A stretch of DNA of 62,713 bases from Clostridiaceae bacterium (lineage in GTDB: Bacteria; Bacillota; Clostridia; SK-Y3). Positions 1 through 10,783 of the stretch are shown piece by piece. Position numbers and translations under genes: made by a program. The DNA lies in the NCBI GenBank assembly GCA_012735465.1, contig JAAYHJ010000025.1, positions 1 to 62,713 of the forward strand, given 5' to 3'. The notes under the pieces are model-generated. The model made no database searches. It was not told the DNA's origin and saw only the letters and a list, made by a program, of their open reading frames with translations. The stretch's first letter is position 1. Each line of letters begins with the position of its first letter.

Positions 1-107
1 GAGTTGATTTGCTTTTGCCCTGTAACATCTTCTGCTGCAAAACTAACTGGGCTTATTAATACCAACATTACAACCGCCAGTAATAATGAAATAGTTTTTT
101 TAATCAT
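1..107 (-). CDS. N-terminus of a secreted protein (cut by window edge)
   Basis: Only the first 35 codons are inside the window. The ATG at 105-107 follows a GGGGTGA ribosome site. The peptide begins MIKKTISLLLAVVMLV and continues into a hydrophobic core ending SPVSFA-AED, a textbook Sec signal peptide with an AxA-like cleavage site, so the product is exported. The mature part (EDVTGQKQIN) is too short to identify. It has its own promoter, directly after the terminator of the SLH gene. Given the neighbours another surface protein is likely, but that is inference. Confidence 0.8.
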   Translation of the reverse strand, partial: MIKKTISLLLAVVMLVLISPVSFAAEDVTGQKQIN

Positions 108-142
108 TTTTTCACCCCGATCTATGTTTTTATCTACATATA

Positions 143-171
143 ATTATACGTAATATTTTAATAACTGTCTA
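143..171 (-). promoter_or_regulatory. Sigma-A-type promoter of the truncated secreted-protein gene
   Basis: On the minus strand TAGACA (166-171) and TATAAT (143-148) are separated by 17 bases, matching the vegetative consensus at 11 of 12 positions. It lies between the upstream gene's terminator and the secreted-protein start, giving a leader of roughly 30 bases. Confidence 0.7.
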
Positions 172-193
172 ATATTTAAAATCATATTTTAAA

Positions 194-223
194 AAAACCC
201 CTGGTTAATTAACCAGGGGTTTT
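194..223 (-). terminator. Rho-independent terminator of the 905-aa SLH gene
   Basis: A perfect 15-bp inverted repeat (AAAACCCCTGGTTAA and its complement) with no unpaired loop bases is followed on the minus strand by a T run. It sits about 36 bases after the SLH stop codon. Confidence 0.9.
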
Positions 224-259
224 CTTACTTGTAAGCATATCCTGAACTGTTTTGCTCAA

Positions 260-2977
260 TTATTTTACAGCTACTCCTACACCTATTACATCATTGTCTG
301 CTATGAAGAGAACAACTTCCATATACTTAACAAGTTCGTCTTTTTCCATTTCTTCAAAGTCGTTGTCTGCATCAAGGTCTTCATTGTAGTATACAACTAC
401 ATTGTCACCAAATCCATATACACTTCCGCCTACTTTGATGTTTCTTGCATCGATACTTTCGATTGATGCAGCTACCAGTTTACCATTAGAAAGTGCCGGC
501 ACGGTTACGATAGCATTTGTCTTGTTCTTATCAATAACAATCTTGCCATCTGCAGTTACAGTATAAGCAATGAATTTTCCAGCAGAATATTCGTCGTCTA
601 TATTAGCATCTTTTGAATCGTATTCTTTAATACCGTCTGCAGTTATAAGAACAAAGTGTGCCTTGTTGTCTTTAATGGCAAGTCTCTCGGTTATTACACC
701 GTACTTCACATCGCTTGCAGCATCAAAGAGCAGAACAGCAACTACAACACCATCATCATCAACAAAGTATGCATGTACATCATTCTTATCCTTCAGGATA
801 TCCCAACTTACTACACTTGCTTCAACTTCTTCAGTATCTTCATTCTCCTTATAATCAGATACATTGAACAGGATGATATCTGATTTAGTAACTTTTCCGT
901 CTACTCTTCTCTTATCGGTATCAGCAGTAACGTTAACTTTAGCAGCAGGATCTAATTCAATTACTTCATTGTCAGAGTTCAGTTTGAACTTAACCAGGCT
1001 ACCTTTTTCAACTGTCTTACCTTGCACTTGGCCATCGAGAACTTTTTGTGCATTGCTGTCATCATCAACTTTATAGTCAACTTTACTACCGTCAGCCTTT
1101 AACAGGGTGAGATTGCTTGTTTCTTTCTTGGTCTTGGAGTCTGTTTCTTTCCACATGTAAAGAACAACAGCATATTCATCGGATACAGCACCATCTTCAA
1201 ATTTCAACTGAAGAACCTTTCCGTCCTTGGTCAGTCTTGCCAATACTGTATCGCCTACCTTTACGTCCCAAGTTGAAAGCTCGGCAGGCTCATATACATC
1301 ATAGGTGGTTGAATCTATTTTTACCTTTACAGCTTTAGAACCACCTTTTTCATAAGTTACACCTTTTAATTCGCCGCTAATGGTATCGTTAACCACCAGG
1401 ATTCTAATTCTGTTATCCTTAGCATTGTCCTTTTTCGTAGCATCTTCTTTTGCAGCTACATAAGCGATATCTTCATCTTCTACTATATCGTCAAGATCAA
1501 TTTCGTCTCCATCTTTGATTATTTCAACAAATTTTGCCCGCTCATCCTTATTTTTGCTGATGTAATAAAAACCATTCTCGGTTTTGATTGACTGTTCACC
1601 GGTAACATTATTATCTCTTACTTGACTTACCAATCCGGGTTTTTCATATTTGAAACCATACAAGAAGTCAATCTTACCGTCATAGATTACTGCAGTTGCT
1701 TCTATAAGGTCAGTCTTATCTCCAAAAGCTCCGCCTGATGCAAAAGCTTTATTATAAGGAGAAACTACTTCTGCTGTATCTTTCTTTCCATCTCCATCTT
1801 TATCTTCGTCTAAAACAACTGTAATTTTATCTCCCTTGGTGGATACGCCAAGCTTAAAGTTAGCAACAAAGGGAAGTATATCGTCTACAGCATCATATTT
1901 CTTTTCATTTCCATCTTCGTCTTTAATCTTGATTGCATTACCGTCTAAGGAGATTTCTGCAACTGCTACTACTGTTGTCTTATCCTTTTGTGTCATCTGG
2001 ATGTCAACAATCTTACCGTCTTCATCTACATAAGCTTCAACACGTGTACCCATTAAGGAATCAAGGTCAAATTCGCCATTTAATTCTTTTTCTATTGCAC
2101 CAGAATCTCTCTTATCAACCGGAACTAATGCAACCTTATTATCATCGGAACCATAATAAGGTATTTGAACAAGGATGAATTCATCTTCATCGCCTGCTTT
2201 AAGCTTTTTATAACCCATTTTTGTCAGGAAGGTTACGTTTGTAAGCTGTGCATAAGTTGGAACTCCACCTTCATAGCTTACAATATCATAGAACGGTGCA
2301 GCCAATGCATTGTCAAACAACTTAGCAATTAAACCTCTCGGTGCCGGAAGATTTACATCTTCAGTTACACCATCCAACAGGTTCAAACCGTAGCTTCTGT
2401 CCTTTGCAACTACAAGGTAACCGGTTGGCCAGCCGCCCTTTTCCTTTGCAAGCACTTCATAACCCATTGCTCTTTCGATGAATGCCAATGCTTCGGTAGT
2501 TGTTACATAATCATCGGGAGCAAAGGAAGTTTCGCTCTTACCAACGGTTACACCAAGCTGTACTGTTACGTTTACGTAACCGGATGCCCAGTGGTCTGCA
2601 GGAACGTCTGCAAACTTAGTAATACCTTTTGCAGCTACTGCTGCTGCTTCATAACCCATTGCTCTTACAAGCATGGTCATGAATTCTGATCTTTTAACAG
2701 GATCATTTGGCCTTAAATCTCCACTTGGATCCCCAATCATAATACCAAATTTTTGTGCTCTTATAACAGAGCTGGCATATTTGCTTCCATCAATAGATAC
2801 AGGCTGTGTAACAGTAGGTTGTTCTTCAACTGTTTCTTCAACTGCTTCCTCAACTGTTTCCTCGGCAGCGGTTGCTTCTTCATCCGTAGCCTCATCAGCA
2901 AACGCTACACCGGTAACAAATGTCAGCATCATAGCAAAGGCTATCATCAATGCTATTAGCTTTTTGAGATTTTTCAT
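260..2977 (-). CDS. S-layer-homology surface protein, N-terminal SLH triplet
   Basis: 905-aa exported surface protein. Residues 1-28 are a signal peptide (MKNLKKLIALMIAFAMM...AFAD). A Glu/Thr-rich spacer (about 29-60) leads into three SLH repeats at roughly 63-110, 120-175 and 178-235; the first two are clear (RSEFMTMLVRAMGYE; FADVPADHWA...TTEALAFIERAMGYE) and the third diverged. SLH repeats bind pyruvylated secondary wall polymer and hold proteins on the cell wall. The remaining 670 residues are acidic and beta-rich with no recognised enzyme signature; one stretch near 395-405 (DEDKDGDGKKD) resembles a calcium-binding loop. The start has an AGGGAGG site. Its consensus promoter, structured leader and strong terminator point to a highly expressed, monocistronic gene, as expected for a major S-layer or cell-envelope protein; that abundance is inferred. 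Confidence 0.9.
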   Translation of the reverse strand: MKNLKKLIALMIAFAMMLTFVTGVAFADEATDEEATAAEETVEEAVEETVEEQPTVTQPVSIDGSKYASSVIRAQKFGIMIGDPSGDLRPNDPVKRSEFMTMLVRAMGYEAAAVAAKGITKFADVPADHWASGYVNVTVQLGVTVGKSETSFAPDDYVTTTEALAFIERAMGYEVLAKEKGGWPTGYLVVAKDRSYGLNLLDGVTEDVNLPAPRGLIAKLFDNALAAPFYDIVSYEGGVPTYAQLTNVTFLTKMGYKKLKAGDEDEFILVQIPYYGSDDNKVALVPVDKRDSGAIEKELNGEFDLDSLMGTRVEAYVDEDGKIVDIQMTQKDKTTVVAVAEISLDGNAIKIKDEDGNEKKYDAVDDILPFVANFKLGVSTKGDKITVVLDEDKDGDGKKDTAEVVSPYNKAFASGGAFGDKTDLIEATAVIYDGKIDFLYGFKYEKPGLVSQVRDNNVTGEQSIKTENGFYYISKNKDERAKFVEIIKDGDEIDLDDIVEDEDIAYVAAKEDATKKDNAKDNRIRILVVNDTISGELKGVTYEKGGSKAVKVKIDSTTYDVYEPAELSTWDVKVGDTVLARLTKDGKVLQLKFEDGAVSDEYAVVLYMWKETDSKTKKETSNLTLLKADGSKVDYKVDDDSNAQKVLDGQVQGKTVEKGSLVKFKLNSDNEVIELDPAAKVNVTADTDKRRVDGKVTKSDIILFNVSDYKENEDTEEVEASVVSWDILKDKNDVHAYFVDDDGVVVAVLLFDAASDVKYGVITERLAIKDNKAHFVLITADGIKEYDSKDANIDDEYSAGKFIAYTVTADGKIVIDKNKTNAIVTVPALSNGKLVAASIESIDARNIKVGGSVYGFGDNVVVYYNEDLDADNDFEEMEKDELVKYMEVVLFIADNDVIGVGVAVK

Positions 2978-3014
2978 ACTCTCAAGTCCTCCCTTATTTT
3001 AAAATATATTTGTT

Positions 3015-3073
3015 GAAAGAGGGGTTTATAATATGTACGTGGTTAGGTTATCCCTCTTTCTCTATAACCTAAC
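3015..3073 (-). promoter_or_regulatory. Predicted H-type pseudoknot in the leader of the SLH gene
   Basis: In the transcript, stem 1 pairs the 10 bases at 3064-3073 with 3042-3051 (perfect). Nine bases of its 12-base loop (3052-3060) are perfectly complementary to 3015-3023, further downstream and about 20 bases before the ribosome site. The resulting pseudoknot has a 3-base loop crossing stem 2, no bases between the stems and an 18-base loop crossing stem 1. No known riboswitch class was recognised. The gene-free stretch 2978-3314 otherwise holds only the promoter at 3136-3164; I see nothing in 3165-3314. Confidence 0.55.
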
Positions 3074-3135
3074 TTAATCCCAGGAAAGGGTTGCGAAAAA
3101 AATAGCAATCATTACCTATCCTGTTTTCATGCTAA

Positions 3136-3164
3136 ATTATATCATTGGAATATTTTAGAGTCAA
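3136..3164 (-). promoter_or_regulatory. Sigma-A promoter of the 905-aa SLH gene
   Basis: TTGACT (3159-3164) and a perfect TATAAT (3136-3141) are spaced by 17 bases on the minus strand. Transcription should begin near 3128-3130, giving a leader of about 150 bases that contains the pseudoknot. Confidence 0.8.
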
Positions 3165-3314
3165 TGGGGGGTATATAGTTGTAACAAAATTGTAAACTAC
3201 ATAAGCACTAAGGAATTGCCACACTCGTCTTCGTGACAGGAGTCAACCCTTATTTATGCTATTATCGTCCTTAAAATATATGCCTTTAAAAATACATTTA
3301 TGATTTTTTTGCAC

Positions 3315-5012
<1,698 letters not shown>

Positions 5013-5016
5013 TTAA

Positions 5017-5065
5017 GGGACAGTCTTTGCACTCACATATCTTTTATGAGCTTAAGATCTGTCCC
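5017..5065. repeat. Short intergenic inverted repeat (GGGACAG/CTGTCCC)
   Basis: GGGACAG (5017-5023) is repeated inverted at 5059-5065 around a 35-base centre that can itself form a small hairpin (CTCA/TGAG). It lies between the pyrG promoter and the stop of the next SLH gene. It lacks a T run, so it is a poor terminator; it resembles the small GGGACAG-ended intergenic elements scattered in many clostridial genomes. That likeness is from memory. Confidence 0.4.
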
Positions 5066-5078
5066 CAAATCCTCTGTT

Positions 5079-6728
5079 TTACTGATTAATCTTTAATTTT
5101 AAAATCCTATACAATAACCGTGTTGCCTCTCCCCGTGTAATGACAGTTGCAGTGCTATCCGGTTTATTGCTCAGTATACCCGATGATACCAGCACATCAA
5201 GATAGTCCTGCTGGAAGTCATCAATCAAGCTCTCACCCTGACTGCTGTATCTTCTCATCTCAAAGGCTACTGCCACTGCCTTCGCTGCAGCCCCATACGT
5301 CAACGCCCCGTCGGGTCGAAAAGTATGATCGCTATACCCGTTCATAATCCTTTTTTCACTGGCAAGCAGTATATTGTTATGATACAAATAATCCGGTTTT
5401 ACATCTTTATAATGGCTTATATACTTTATTGTGGTACTATCCATGCCGGTTGCCCTTATGAGCGCATTTAAAAAGTCGATCCGGCTCATGCTCTTGTTAG
5501 GATAGAAATTCCTTTGAAAAGCACCGTCATAAATGCCCGTGGAGTATAAGTACTGCAACGCCTCATGAAGCTCCTTATCCTCCGCAGGTACATCTTCAAA
5601 GTGGAAAGAAGCATTAATCTTCCGGGGTGGAAGTTGGAAATCCCTTATTGAAATCCCACGGGCTGCATTTGAAATACGACCTGTCGGCTGCTGCGACGTT
5701 TGTCCGCCTGTCTGGGAGGGCGTGGTCTGGGATGAAGATGAACTTTGCTGGCCGGTGGAACGTTTGGGTATATATATGGTCGTTCTTTCCGATTCATCCG
5801 ATTCATTATCCCACTTATCATAAGCTTTTACAAAAGCAGTGACCATTTGGTCGTCCTTTATATTATAAAAAGTGTACCTGGTGGAAGTTGTTAATTCCGA
5901 TGATACCATGGTACCGTTTGCAATAATAAAATACTTAAGGCGGTTGGCATCGGACGGTATCTCGGCAGATACCTCTACCACCTGTCCATAGGGTGAATTA
6001 TATCCATAGTCAATCCACCGCACCTGGGGCTTTGCAGGTGTTGATACTTCCCCATCGTCACCAATATACAGGGTTACCGTCTCTGACTGATACGAATCAT
6101 TACCACTGCTGTCATAGGCCTTAACATAAGCTACCACCATTTGGTTATAATCAACACCGCTAAAGGTATAACTCTCACTGGTAGTCTTGCTTGAAGACCT
6201 GATGTCCCCGTCACAAATCAAAAAGTAACGCAAATACTTGGCACCTTCAGGTATCTCTGCACTTACCTTTACCTTCTGATTGTTATTCTTGCTCTTATTT
6301 GCATCCACCCATTCTATTTCCGGTTCTTCCGGAGTATCCACTTTCTTTGTGCTCTTGCTTTTTTTCCCAATATACTCTGACACAAGCTCAGAACGCTCAG
6401 AGCGGTTGTTATTCTTGTCCAAGGCGACGACGTATCCCCATACTTCCTGCTGTTCATCAAGGGAGTAAAAACTGCAGGATTCCGAAGTGGTGACTTTTGT
6501 TTGTTTCACATCGTTTGCAAACAAAACATATTCCAGCTTATAGGCACCATCAGGCTTTTCTGCATACATTGTCACCTTCTGGGATGTAGCTGAGCTGCTG
6601 TAATCCGAATCCCATTCAATGGTCGGGGGGTCCGGCGTTTCTACATCCTCATCGGCAACGACAGGTATGCAGTCAAAAATTAATAAGATAATGGACAATA
6701 TAATTATGCAAGCAAAGATCTTCCTCAT
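5079..6728 (-). CDS. SLH surface protein with three beta-sandwich repeats
   Basis: 549-aa exported protein. Residues 1-26 are a signal peptide. Three repeats of about 100 residues follow (roughly 30-125, 130-228, 230-323), each starting with P-x-I/V-x-W and ending with an aromatic strand pattern (VVALDKN, VKAYDSS, VKAYDKW), like fibronectin/Ig-type sandwiches. A Ser/Gln/Thr/Gly linker (about 325-355) leads to a C-terminal SLH region (about 375-545) with two clear repeats (LNALIRATGMD; GYSDHTFRPD) and a weaker third. The likely role is a wall-anchored adhesin or structural protein. The start follows AGGGGTG. It lies 87 bases after cphA in the same direction and may be read from the same transcript, separated by the hairpin at 6741-6781. 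Confidence 0.88.
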   Translation of the reverse strand: MRKIFACIIILSIILLIFDCIPVVADEDVETPDPPTIEWDSDYSSSATSQKVTMYAEKPDGAYKLEYVLFANDVKQTKVTTSESCSFYSLDEQQEVWGYVVALDKNNNRSERSELVSEYIGKKSKSTKKVDTPEEPEIEWVDANKSKNNNQKVKVSAEIPEGAKYLRYFLICDGDIRSSSKTTSESYTFSGVDYNQMVVAYVKAYDSSGNDSYQSETVTLYIGDDGEVSTPAKPQVRWIDYGYNSPYGQVVEVSAEIPSDANRLKYFIIANGTMVSSELTTSTRYTFYNIKDDQMVTAFVKAYDKWDNESDESERTTIYIPKRSTGQQSSSSSQTTPSQTGGQTSQQPTGRISNAARGISIRDFQLPPRKINASFHFEDVPAEDKELHEALQYLYSTGIYDGAFQRNFYPNKSMSRIDFLNALIRATGMDSTTIKYISHYKDVKPDYLYHNNILLASEKRIMNGYSDHTFRPDGALTYGAAAKAVAVAFEMRRYSSQGESLIDDFQQDYLDVLVSSGILSNKPDSTATVITRGEATRLLYRILKLKINQ

Positions 6729-6740
6729 AAAAACACCCCT

Positions 6741-6781
6741 GGTACAATTAATATGGATAGATTACCCATATCAATTGTACC
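6741..6781 (-). promoter_or_regulatory. Intercistronic hairpin between cphA and the SLH gene
   Basis: A 16-bp stem (6741-6756 with 6766-6781; its one non-Watson-Crick position can pair as G-U in RNA) with a 9-base loop ends directly before the AGGGGTG ribosome site of the SLH gene. There is no immediate T run, so it may be a leaky terminator or a processing/stability element. Confidence 0.55.
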
Positions 6782-6815
6782 ATTTTGGCAACGGATTGGC
6801 AATTCATTTTTAATT

Positions 6816-9467
6816 TCATCCTGCCGGCTGTTGTACCAGCGATACATCCACCGCTTTACTTTCTTCCACTTCTGCAGACATGTTCCTGATGCACTCAATA
6901 ACCGGTTCAAACTGTTCATAAAATATGACAATCAAATCGCCCGGGCGGGAATCCAGCATTGCCTTTTGTAGAGCCTCCACTTCATTATATATAACCTCTA
7001 TGTTTTCTTTAGAAATGCCTCCTTCCAGTGCGGCATCCTTTAAAAGTGCCGCTACTTCACCCGGCTTCCTTCCCCTCCTGTCCTTGTCTTCCCGTACATA
7101 CAGGAAATCAAAATTTTCTCCGCATAGCCGCCCCACCTGTCGGATGTGCCTGTCCATCCGGTCCCCCGGCATACCTATCACTCCAACCAGCCTTTTAGCT
7201 CCAAGGCGTTTTGCTGACTCTATAACTGTTTTATATCCGGCAATATTGTGTCCATAATCAACCAATACATTAAAATGGCCCAGTTCAAACAAGTTAAACC
7301 TTCCGGGATTAACATGGACATCAGATCTGAAGGACCTTAATCCTTTTTGGATAACACCTATAGGTACTCCCGCACCCCATGTGGCTCCTACGGCCGCAAG
7401 GCTGTTTTCAATATTACATTCCACTCTTCCACCGTAAGTAGCAGGGATTTCCTCAACATTCAAAATCGGCTGTGTCATACCCTTTTCCGCTGCTACTATA
7501 ATACCATCCTTCAGATAGACTGCTTTCCCCCCATTTTTTAAATGCTTTTTTACAATAGGGTTATCGTTGTTTTTTGAAAAGAAAATGATATTGCTTTTCA
7601 CCCGGGGGATTACCTCCAATACCATCGGGTCATCGGCATTTAACACGACATGGCCATCCTTTTTCACCGCTTCCGCCACAAGGGATTTTACATAAGCCAA
7701 ATCCTCCAATGTATAAATGCCATCCAGCCCAAGATGGTCTTCGGTTATGTTGGTTATAACCCCGACATCCGCCAAATCATATCCAAGCCCTTTGCGCAGG
7801 ATTCCGCCGCGGGCCGTTTCCAGCACCGCTGCTTCCACATGCTTGTTTCCCAATACCATCCTTGCACTGTCAGGGCCCGTATTATCACCTTTTAATATAC
7901 AATTATCATTTATATAAATTCCACTGGTAGTGGTCATACCCACGGTTAATCCCTGCATCTTTAAAATATGGGCAATCATCCGCGTTGTGGTTGTTTTACC
8001 ATTTGTCCCGGTAACAGAAAAAATAGGAATGGAGAAGGGGACTCCTTTTGGAAACAGCATGTCCACAATGTCTTTTCCCACATCCCGCGGTTTTCCCTCG
8101 CTGGGGCAAACATGCATCCGTATGCCCGGAGCCGCATTTACTTCAATTATCGCACCTCCGTTTTTATACAAGGGAACCGATATGTCAGCACAGGTGATAT
8201 CAATTCCTGCTATATCAAGACCTATTGCATGGGCAGCTTTTACCGCAAGCTCCGCATTCCATGGATGAATCTCGTCCGTCCTATCCGCAGCCGTACCCCC
8301 CGTGCTTATATTTCCGTTTTCCCTGAGCCGTACAATTTTGCCCTTTGGAGGTACTGATTTCTCCGTATAGTTTTGTTTTGCCAGCACCTGTCTGACCACA
8401 TCATCCACTTTTAAACGGGTGAGGGGAAGTTCATGATCTTCTCCCCGCAAGGGATTACTGTTTTCTTTACATATCAATTCTTCTATGGTGCTGTAACCGT
8501 CCCCCACCACGTAAGCTGCAGAGCGCTCGGCTACCGCACTCACCTTGTCACCTACCACCAGCACGCGGTAGTCTTTACCTTGTATGAGCTGCTCTACCAA
8601 TACCGCACTGCTGTATGAAATCGCCGTCCTGAAGGCTTCCCTTACCTGCTGCTCATTGCAAAGGTTCAGTGATACCCCTTTCCCCTGGTTCCCGTCATAG
8701 GGCTTTACCACAACCGGATAACCAATATACCTTGCCAGTTCTACAGCACTTTCTTCCGTATAAGCAATATCTCCAAAAGGAACCGGAATATCCTGGTCTC
8801 TTAAAATCTGCTTTGTAAGAAACTTATTACATGCAATATCCACCGCTATACAGCTTGTGCTGTCGGTGATGGTGGACTGTATCCTCCTCTGGTATTTTCC
8901 GTAACCCAGCTGAACCAGGCTTTCGTTCCCAAGGCGAGTCACCGGGATACCGCGTCTTACGGCTTCATTTACAATAGCCCGGGTACTTGGCCCCAGTTCA
9001 TATTGAGTTGTAATCAAAGACAACTGCTTTAACTCTTTTTCCATATCAAAGGGCTGTTTGTTTAACAGCGCATTGATCAGCCTTACAGCTAAGCGTGCTG
9101 CTTCCACAGCACATTTTTCATTTTTGTATTCGTAAATAATATGATAAATTGCCGGCTCCTGCCACATCCTTGCTTTTCCAAACCGGACGTCATATCCCAT
9201 AACCGCCTGTATTTCAAGAATAACATGCTCAGTAACATGGGCAAGATAAGTGCCTTCTCTTAGCCTTTCTGCAAAGCCACCTTCATATCCTAAGGAACAG
9301 CAATGCTTCATCAGGCCTGGAAGAAGGCCCAGTATGCACTCATTGAAACCATCTATTTCCGCCGTAGATGTATTATAATGGTTTCCCAGGTCCACAGTAA
9401 GTTTTACTACAGGCCGGTGGCAGTAAATATTCCTGCCTCCCAGGCACTGTATTTTTATTATTTGCAT
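6816..9467 (-). CDS. cphA: Cyanophycin synthetase
   Basis: 883-aa cytosolic enzyme polymerising aspartate with arginine side chains into cyanophycin, a nitrogen and carbon store, using ATP for both additions without a ribosome. Three parts are visible: an N-terminal domain (about 1-160), an ATP-grasp domain (about 210-480, with VVVKPYDGNQGKG and IEVNAAPG) that adds aspartate in the known enzymes, and a Mur-ligase-like domain (about 480-880) with the P-loop GTNGKTTT near 486-493 and NITEDHLG, which adds arginine. Length matches the family (about 870-900). The start follows AAGGAGG. It lies 32 bases after cphB, so the two are co-transcribed. Confidence 0.95.
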   Translation of the reverse strand: MQIIKIQCLGGRNIYCHRPVVKLTVDLGNHYNTSTAEIDGFNECILGLLPGLMKHCCSLGYEGGFAERLREGTYLAHVTEHVILEIQAVMGYDVRFGKARMWQEPAIYHIIYEYKNEKCAVEAARLAVRLINALLNKQPFDMEKELKQLSLITTQYELGPSTRAIVNEAVRRGIPVTRLGNESLVQLGYGKYQRRIQSTITDSTSCIAVDIACNKFLTKQILRDQDIPVPFGDIAYTEESAVELARYIGYPVVVKPYDGNQGKGVSLNLCNEQQVREAFRTAISYSSAVLVEQLIQGKDYRVLVVGDKVSAVAERSAAYVVGDGYSTIEELICKENSNPLRGEDHELPLTRLKVDDVVRQVLAKQNYTEKSVPPKGKIVRLRENGNISTGGTAADRTDEIHPWNAELAVKAAHAIGLDIAGIDITCADISVPLYKNGGAIIEVNAAPGIRMHVCPSEGKPRDVGKDIVDMLFPKGVPFSIPIFSVTGTNGKTTTTRMIAHILKMQGLTVGMTTTSGIYINDNCILKGDNTGPDSARMVLGNKHVEAAVLETARGGILRKGLGYDLADVGVITNITEDHLGLDGIYTLEDLAYVKSLVAEAVKKDGHVVLNADDPMVLEVIPRVKSNIIFFSKNNDNPIVKKHLKNGGKAVYLKDGIIVAAEKGMTQPILNVEEIPATYGGRVECNIENSLAAVGATWGAGVPIGVIQKGLRSFRSDVHVNPGRFNLFELGHFNVLVDYGHNIAGYKTVIESAKRLGAKRLVGVIGMPGDRMDRHIRQVGRLCGENFDFLYVREDKDRRGRKPGEVAALLKDAALEGGISKENIEVIYNEVEALQKAMLDSRPGDLIVIFYEQFEPVIECIRNMSAEVEESKAVDVSLVQQPAG

Positions 9468-9499
9468 TTAATTTTTTCCTCCTTGCTTTTTGTTCAAAC

Positions 9500-10315
9500 T
9501 CAGGGTTTGGGACTCCGATAAACTTTTCGGTCCTTCATATCAAACCTATAACCTTGCGGCACTATATGCAGTGTTACGTTTGAAATGGCAAGCAGTTCAT
9601 CCGGCCTTGTTTCCGAAACATTGGAATGGGAAATTGTGCGACCGTCCAGCACCGTCACCGCATTGGAACCAATCACTTCAAAATAATCATCCGGGAACAC
9701 CCTTATGGCCGTATCCTCATCAATTCCCACTCCCAGCATATACGGATTTTGAGCAATTCCGCATAAAAGCCTACCCAATCTGCCACGCTGGCCAAAATGT
9801 TGGTCTATAATAACTTCATCCAACAGTCCCAGTCCGGGAGCCATCTTAAGAGTGCACTTTCTTGCTGCTTCCTTTTCATTCCCCTCAACAATCATGGTGC
9901 TGCTCATCACCGATGCTCCGGCACTGGTACCAACTATGAGTACACCTTTGCGGTAAGCATTGTGCAGTGACTGATTTACCAGTGTGCCACCCAATATGCT
10001 GGTAATCCGCAGCTGATCCCCACCCGTGAAAAAAATGGTAGTAGCCTGATTGATTATATTTGCATTTTGCGGGTCATTTGCAGTAGCTCTTGAATCAATA
10101 TTCAGCACCGATATACGTTCAACACCCAAACGCCTGAATACATCCCTGTACTGTTGCCCGACCTCTTCGGGCAATTGGGTTGCCGTAGTCAATATTGCAA
10201 GATGTGCTTCCCGCCCTCCTGCAATTGATACAACTTCTTTCAATATACTGCATTCATCTTTTTTATCCTCGGCTCCACCGATAATAATGAGGTTTCCGCG
10301 TACTTTATCTCCCAT
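9500..10315 (-). CDS. cphB: Cyanophycinase (peptidase family S51)
   Basis: 271-aa serine peptidase that cuts cyanophycin to beta-Asp-Arg dipeptides. The S51 nucleophile is Ser131 in GTSAGAS; other family signatures are LIIIGGAEDK at the N-terminus, the FFTGGDQLR turn and DQHFGQRGR. Length is typical and there is no signal peptide, in keeping with intracellular granules. The ATG follows GGAG. It is the first gene of the cphB-cphA pair, so making and breaking the polymer are under one promoter, as in many bacteria with this system. Confidence 0.95.
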   Translation of the reverse strand: MGDKVRGNLIIIGGAEDKKDECSILKEVVSIAGGREAHLAILTTATQLPEEVGQQYRDVFRRLGVERISVLNIDSRATANDPQNANIINQATTIFFTGGDQLRITSILGGTLVNQSLHNAYRKGVLIVGTSAGASVMSSTMIVEGNEKEAARKCTLKMAPGLGLLDEVIIDQHFGQRGRLGRLLCGIAQNPYMLGVGIDEDTAIRVFPDDYFEVIGSNAVTVLDGRTISHSNVSETRPDELLAISNVTLHIVPQGYRFDMKDRKVYRSPKP

Positions 10316-10354
10316 AAAAACTCCTTTTTTGCCAAATAATCATATAAAAAATCA

Positions 10355-10382
10355 GGTATACTGTTTCTTTACAATTTGACAA
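10355..10382 (-). promoter_or_regulatory. Possible promoter of cphBA
   Basis: TTGTCA (10377-10382) and TATACC (10355-10360) are spaced 16 bases apart on the minus strand, 40 bases before cphB. The -10 is imperfect, so this is tentative. Confidence 0.35.
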
Positions 10383-10474
10383 ATAACATTACGTATTTTT
10401 TCCAATTTATCTTATTGTTATTCAATCTTTCTTCCAATACCAAAAAAGCAAAAAAAGAAGGAAAGGGTAGGATA

Positions 10475-10732
10475 CTAATAAATGTTAGTCATTACTTCCA
10501 AATAACTTTGAAAAAAAACAACCATCATTTTCCCCACAAGTAACCCTAATACTGCAAAAAAGGTGCTAAAGAGGATTAGAATATTTCCATGCATCCCTTT
10601 TCGATTTGCAATTAATCCCATTATTATTCCGAGCGGCCCAAACACAAAGGGCAGAAAAAAAACTGAAGCAAACGCAAAAAACCACCCAAGGGCTAAATAT
10701 AATCTATTGCCGTGTTCATTCCTATGCTTCAC
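10475..10732 (-). CDS. Small two-helix membrane protein
   Basis: 85-aa protein with a basic N-terminus (KHRNEHGNR) and two hydrophobic helices, about residues 12-41 and 48-75, separated by a short basic turn (NRKGMHG). This is the general shape of DUF4190-like small membrane proteins, but I do not recognise a family with confidence. It starts with GTG, with GGAG nine bases upstream. It stands alone between the rubredoxin terminator and the cphB promoter. No function can be assigned. Confidence 0.7.
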   Translation of the reverse strand: MKHRNEHGNRLYLALGWFFAFASVFFLPFVFGPLGIIMGLIANRKGMHGNILILFSTFFAVLGLLVGKMMVVFFQSYLEVMTNIY

Positions 10733-10783
10733 CCAATCTCACTCCAACTAAATATTACATCGAAGTTAAATATCCCTTTAAAG

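Noticed and set aside
3074-3135. Known riboswitch (c-di-GMP, preQ1 or similar) in the SLH leader
   Set aside because: None of the conserved core sequences of these classes could be found; only the pseudoknot is supported.
3222-3245. Terminator after pyrG
   Set aside because: ACTC/GAGT pairing is only 4 bp with a 13-base loop and there is no T run.
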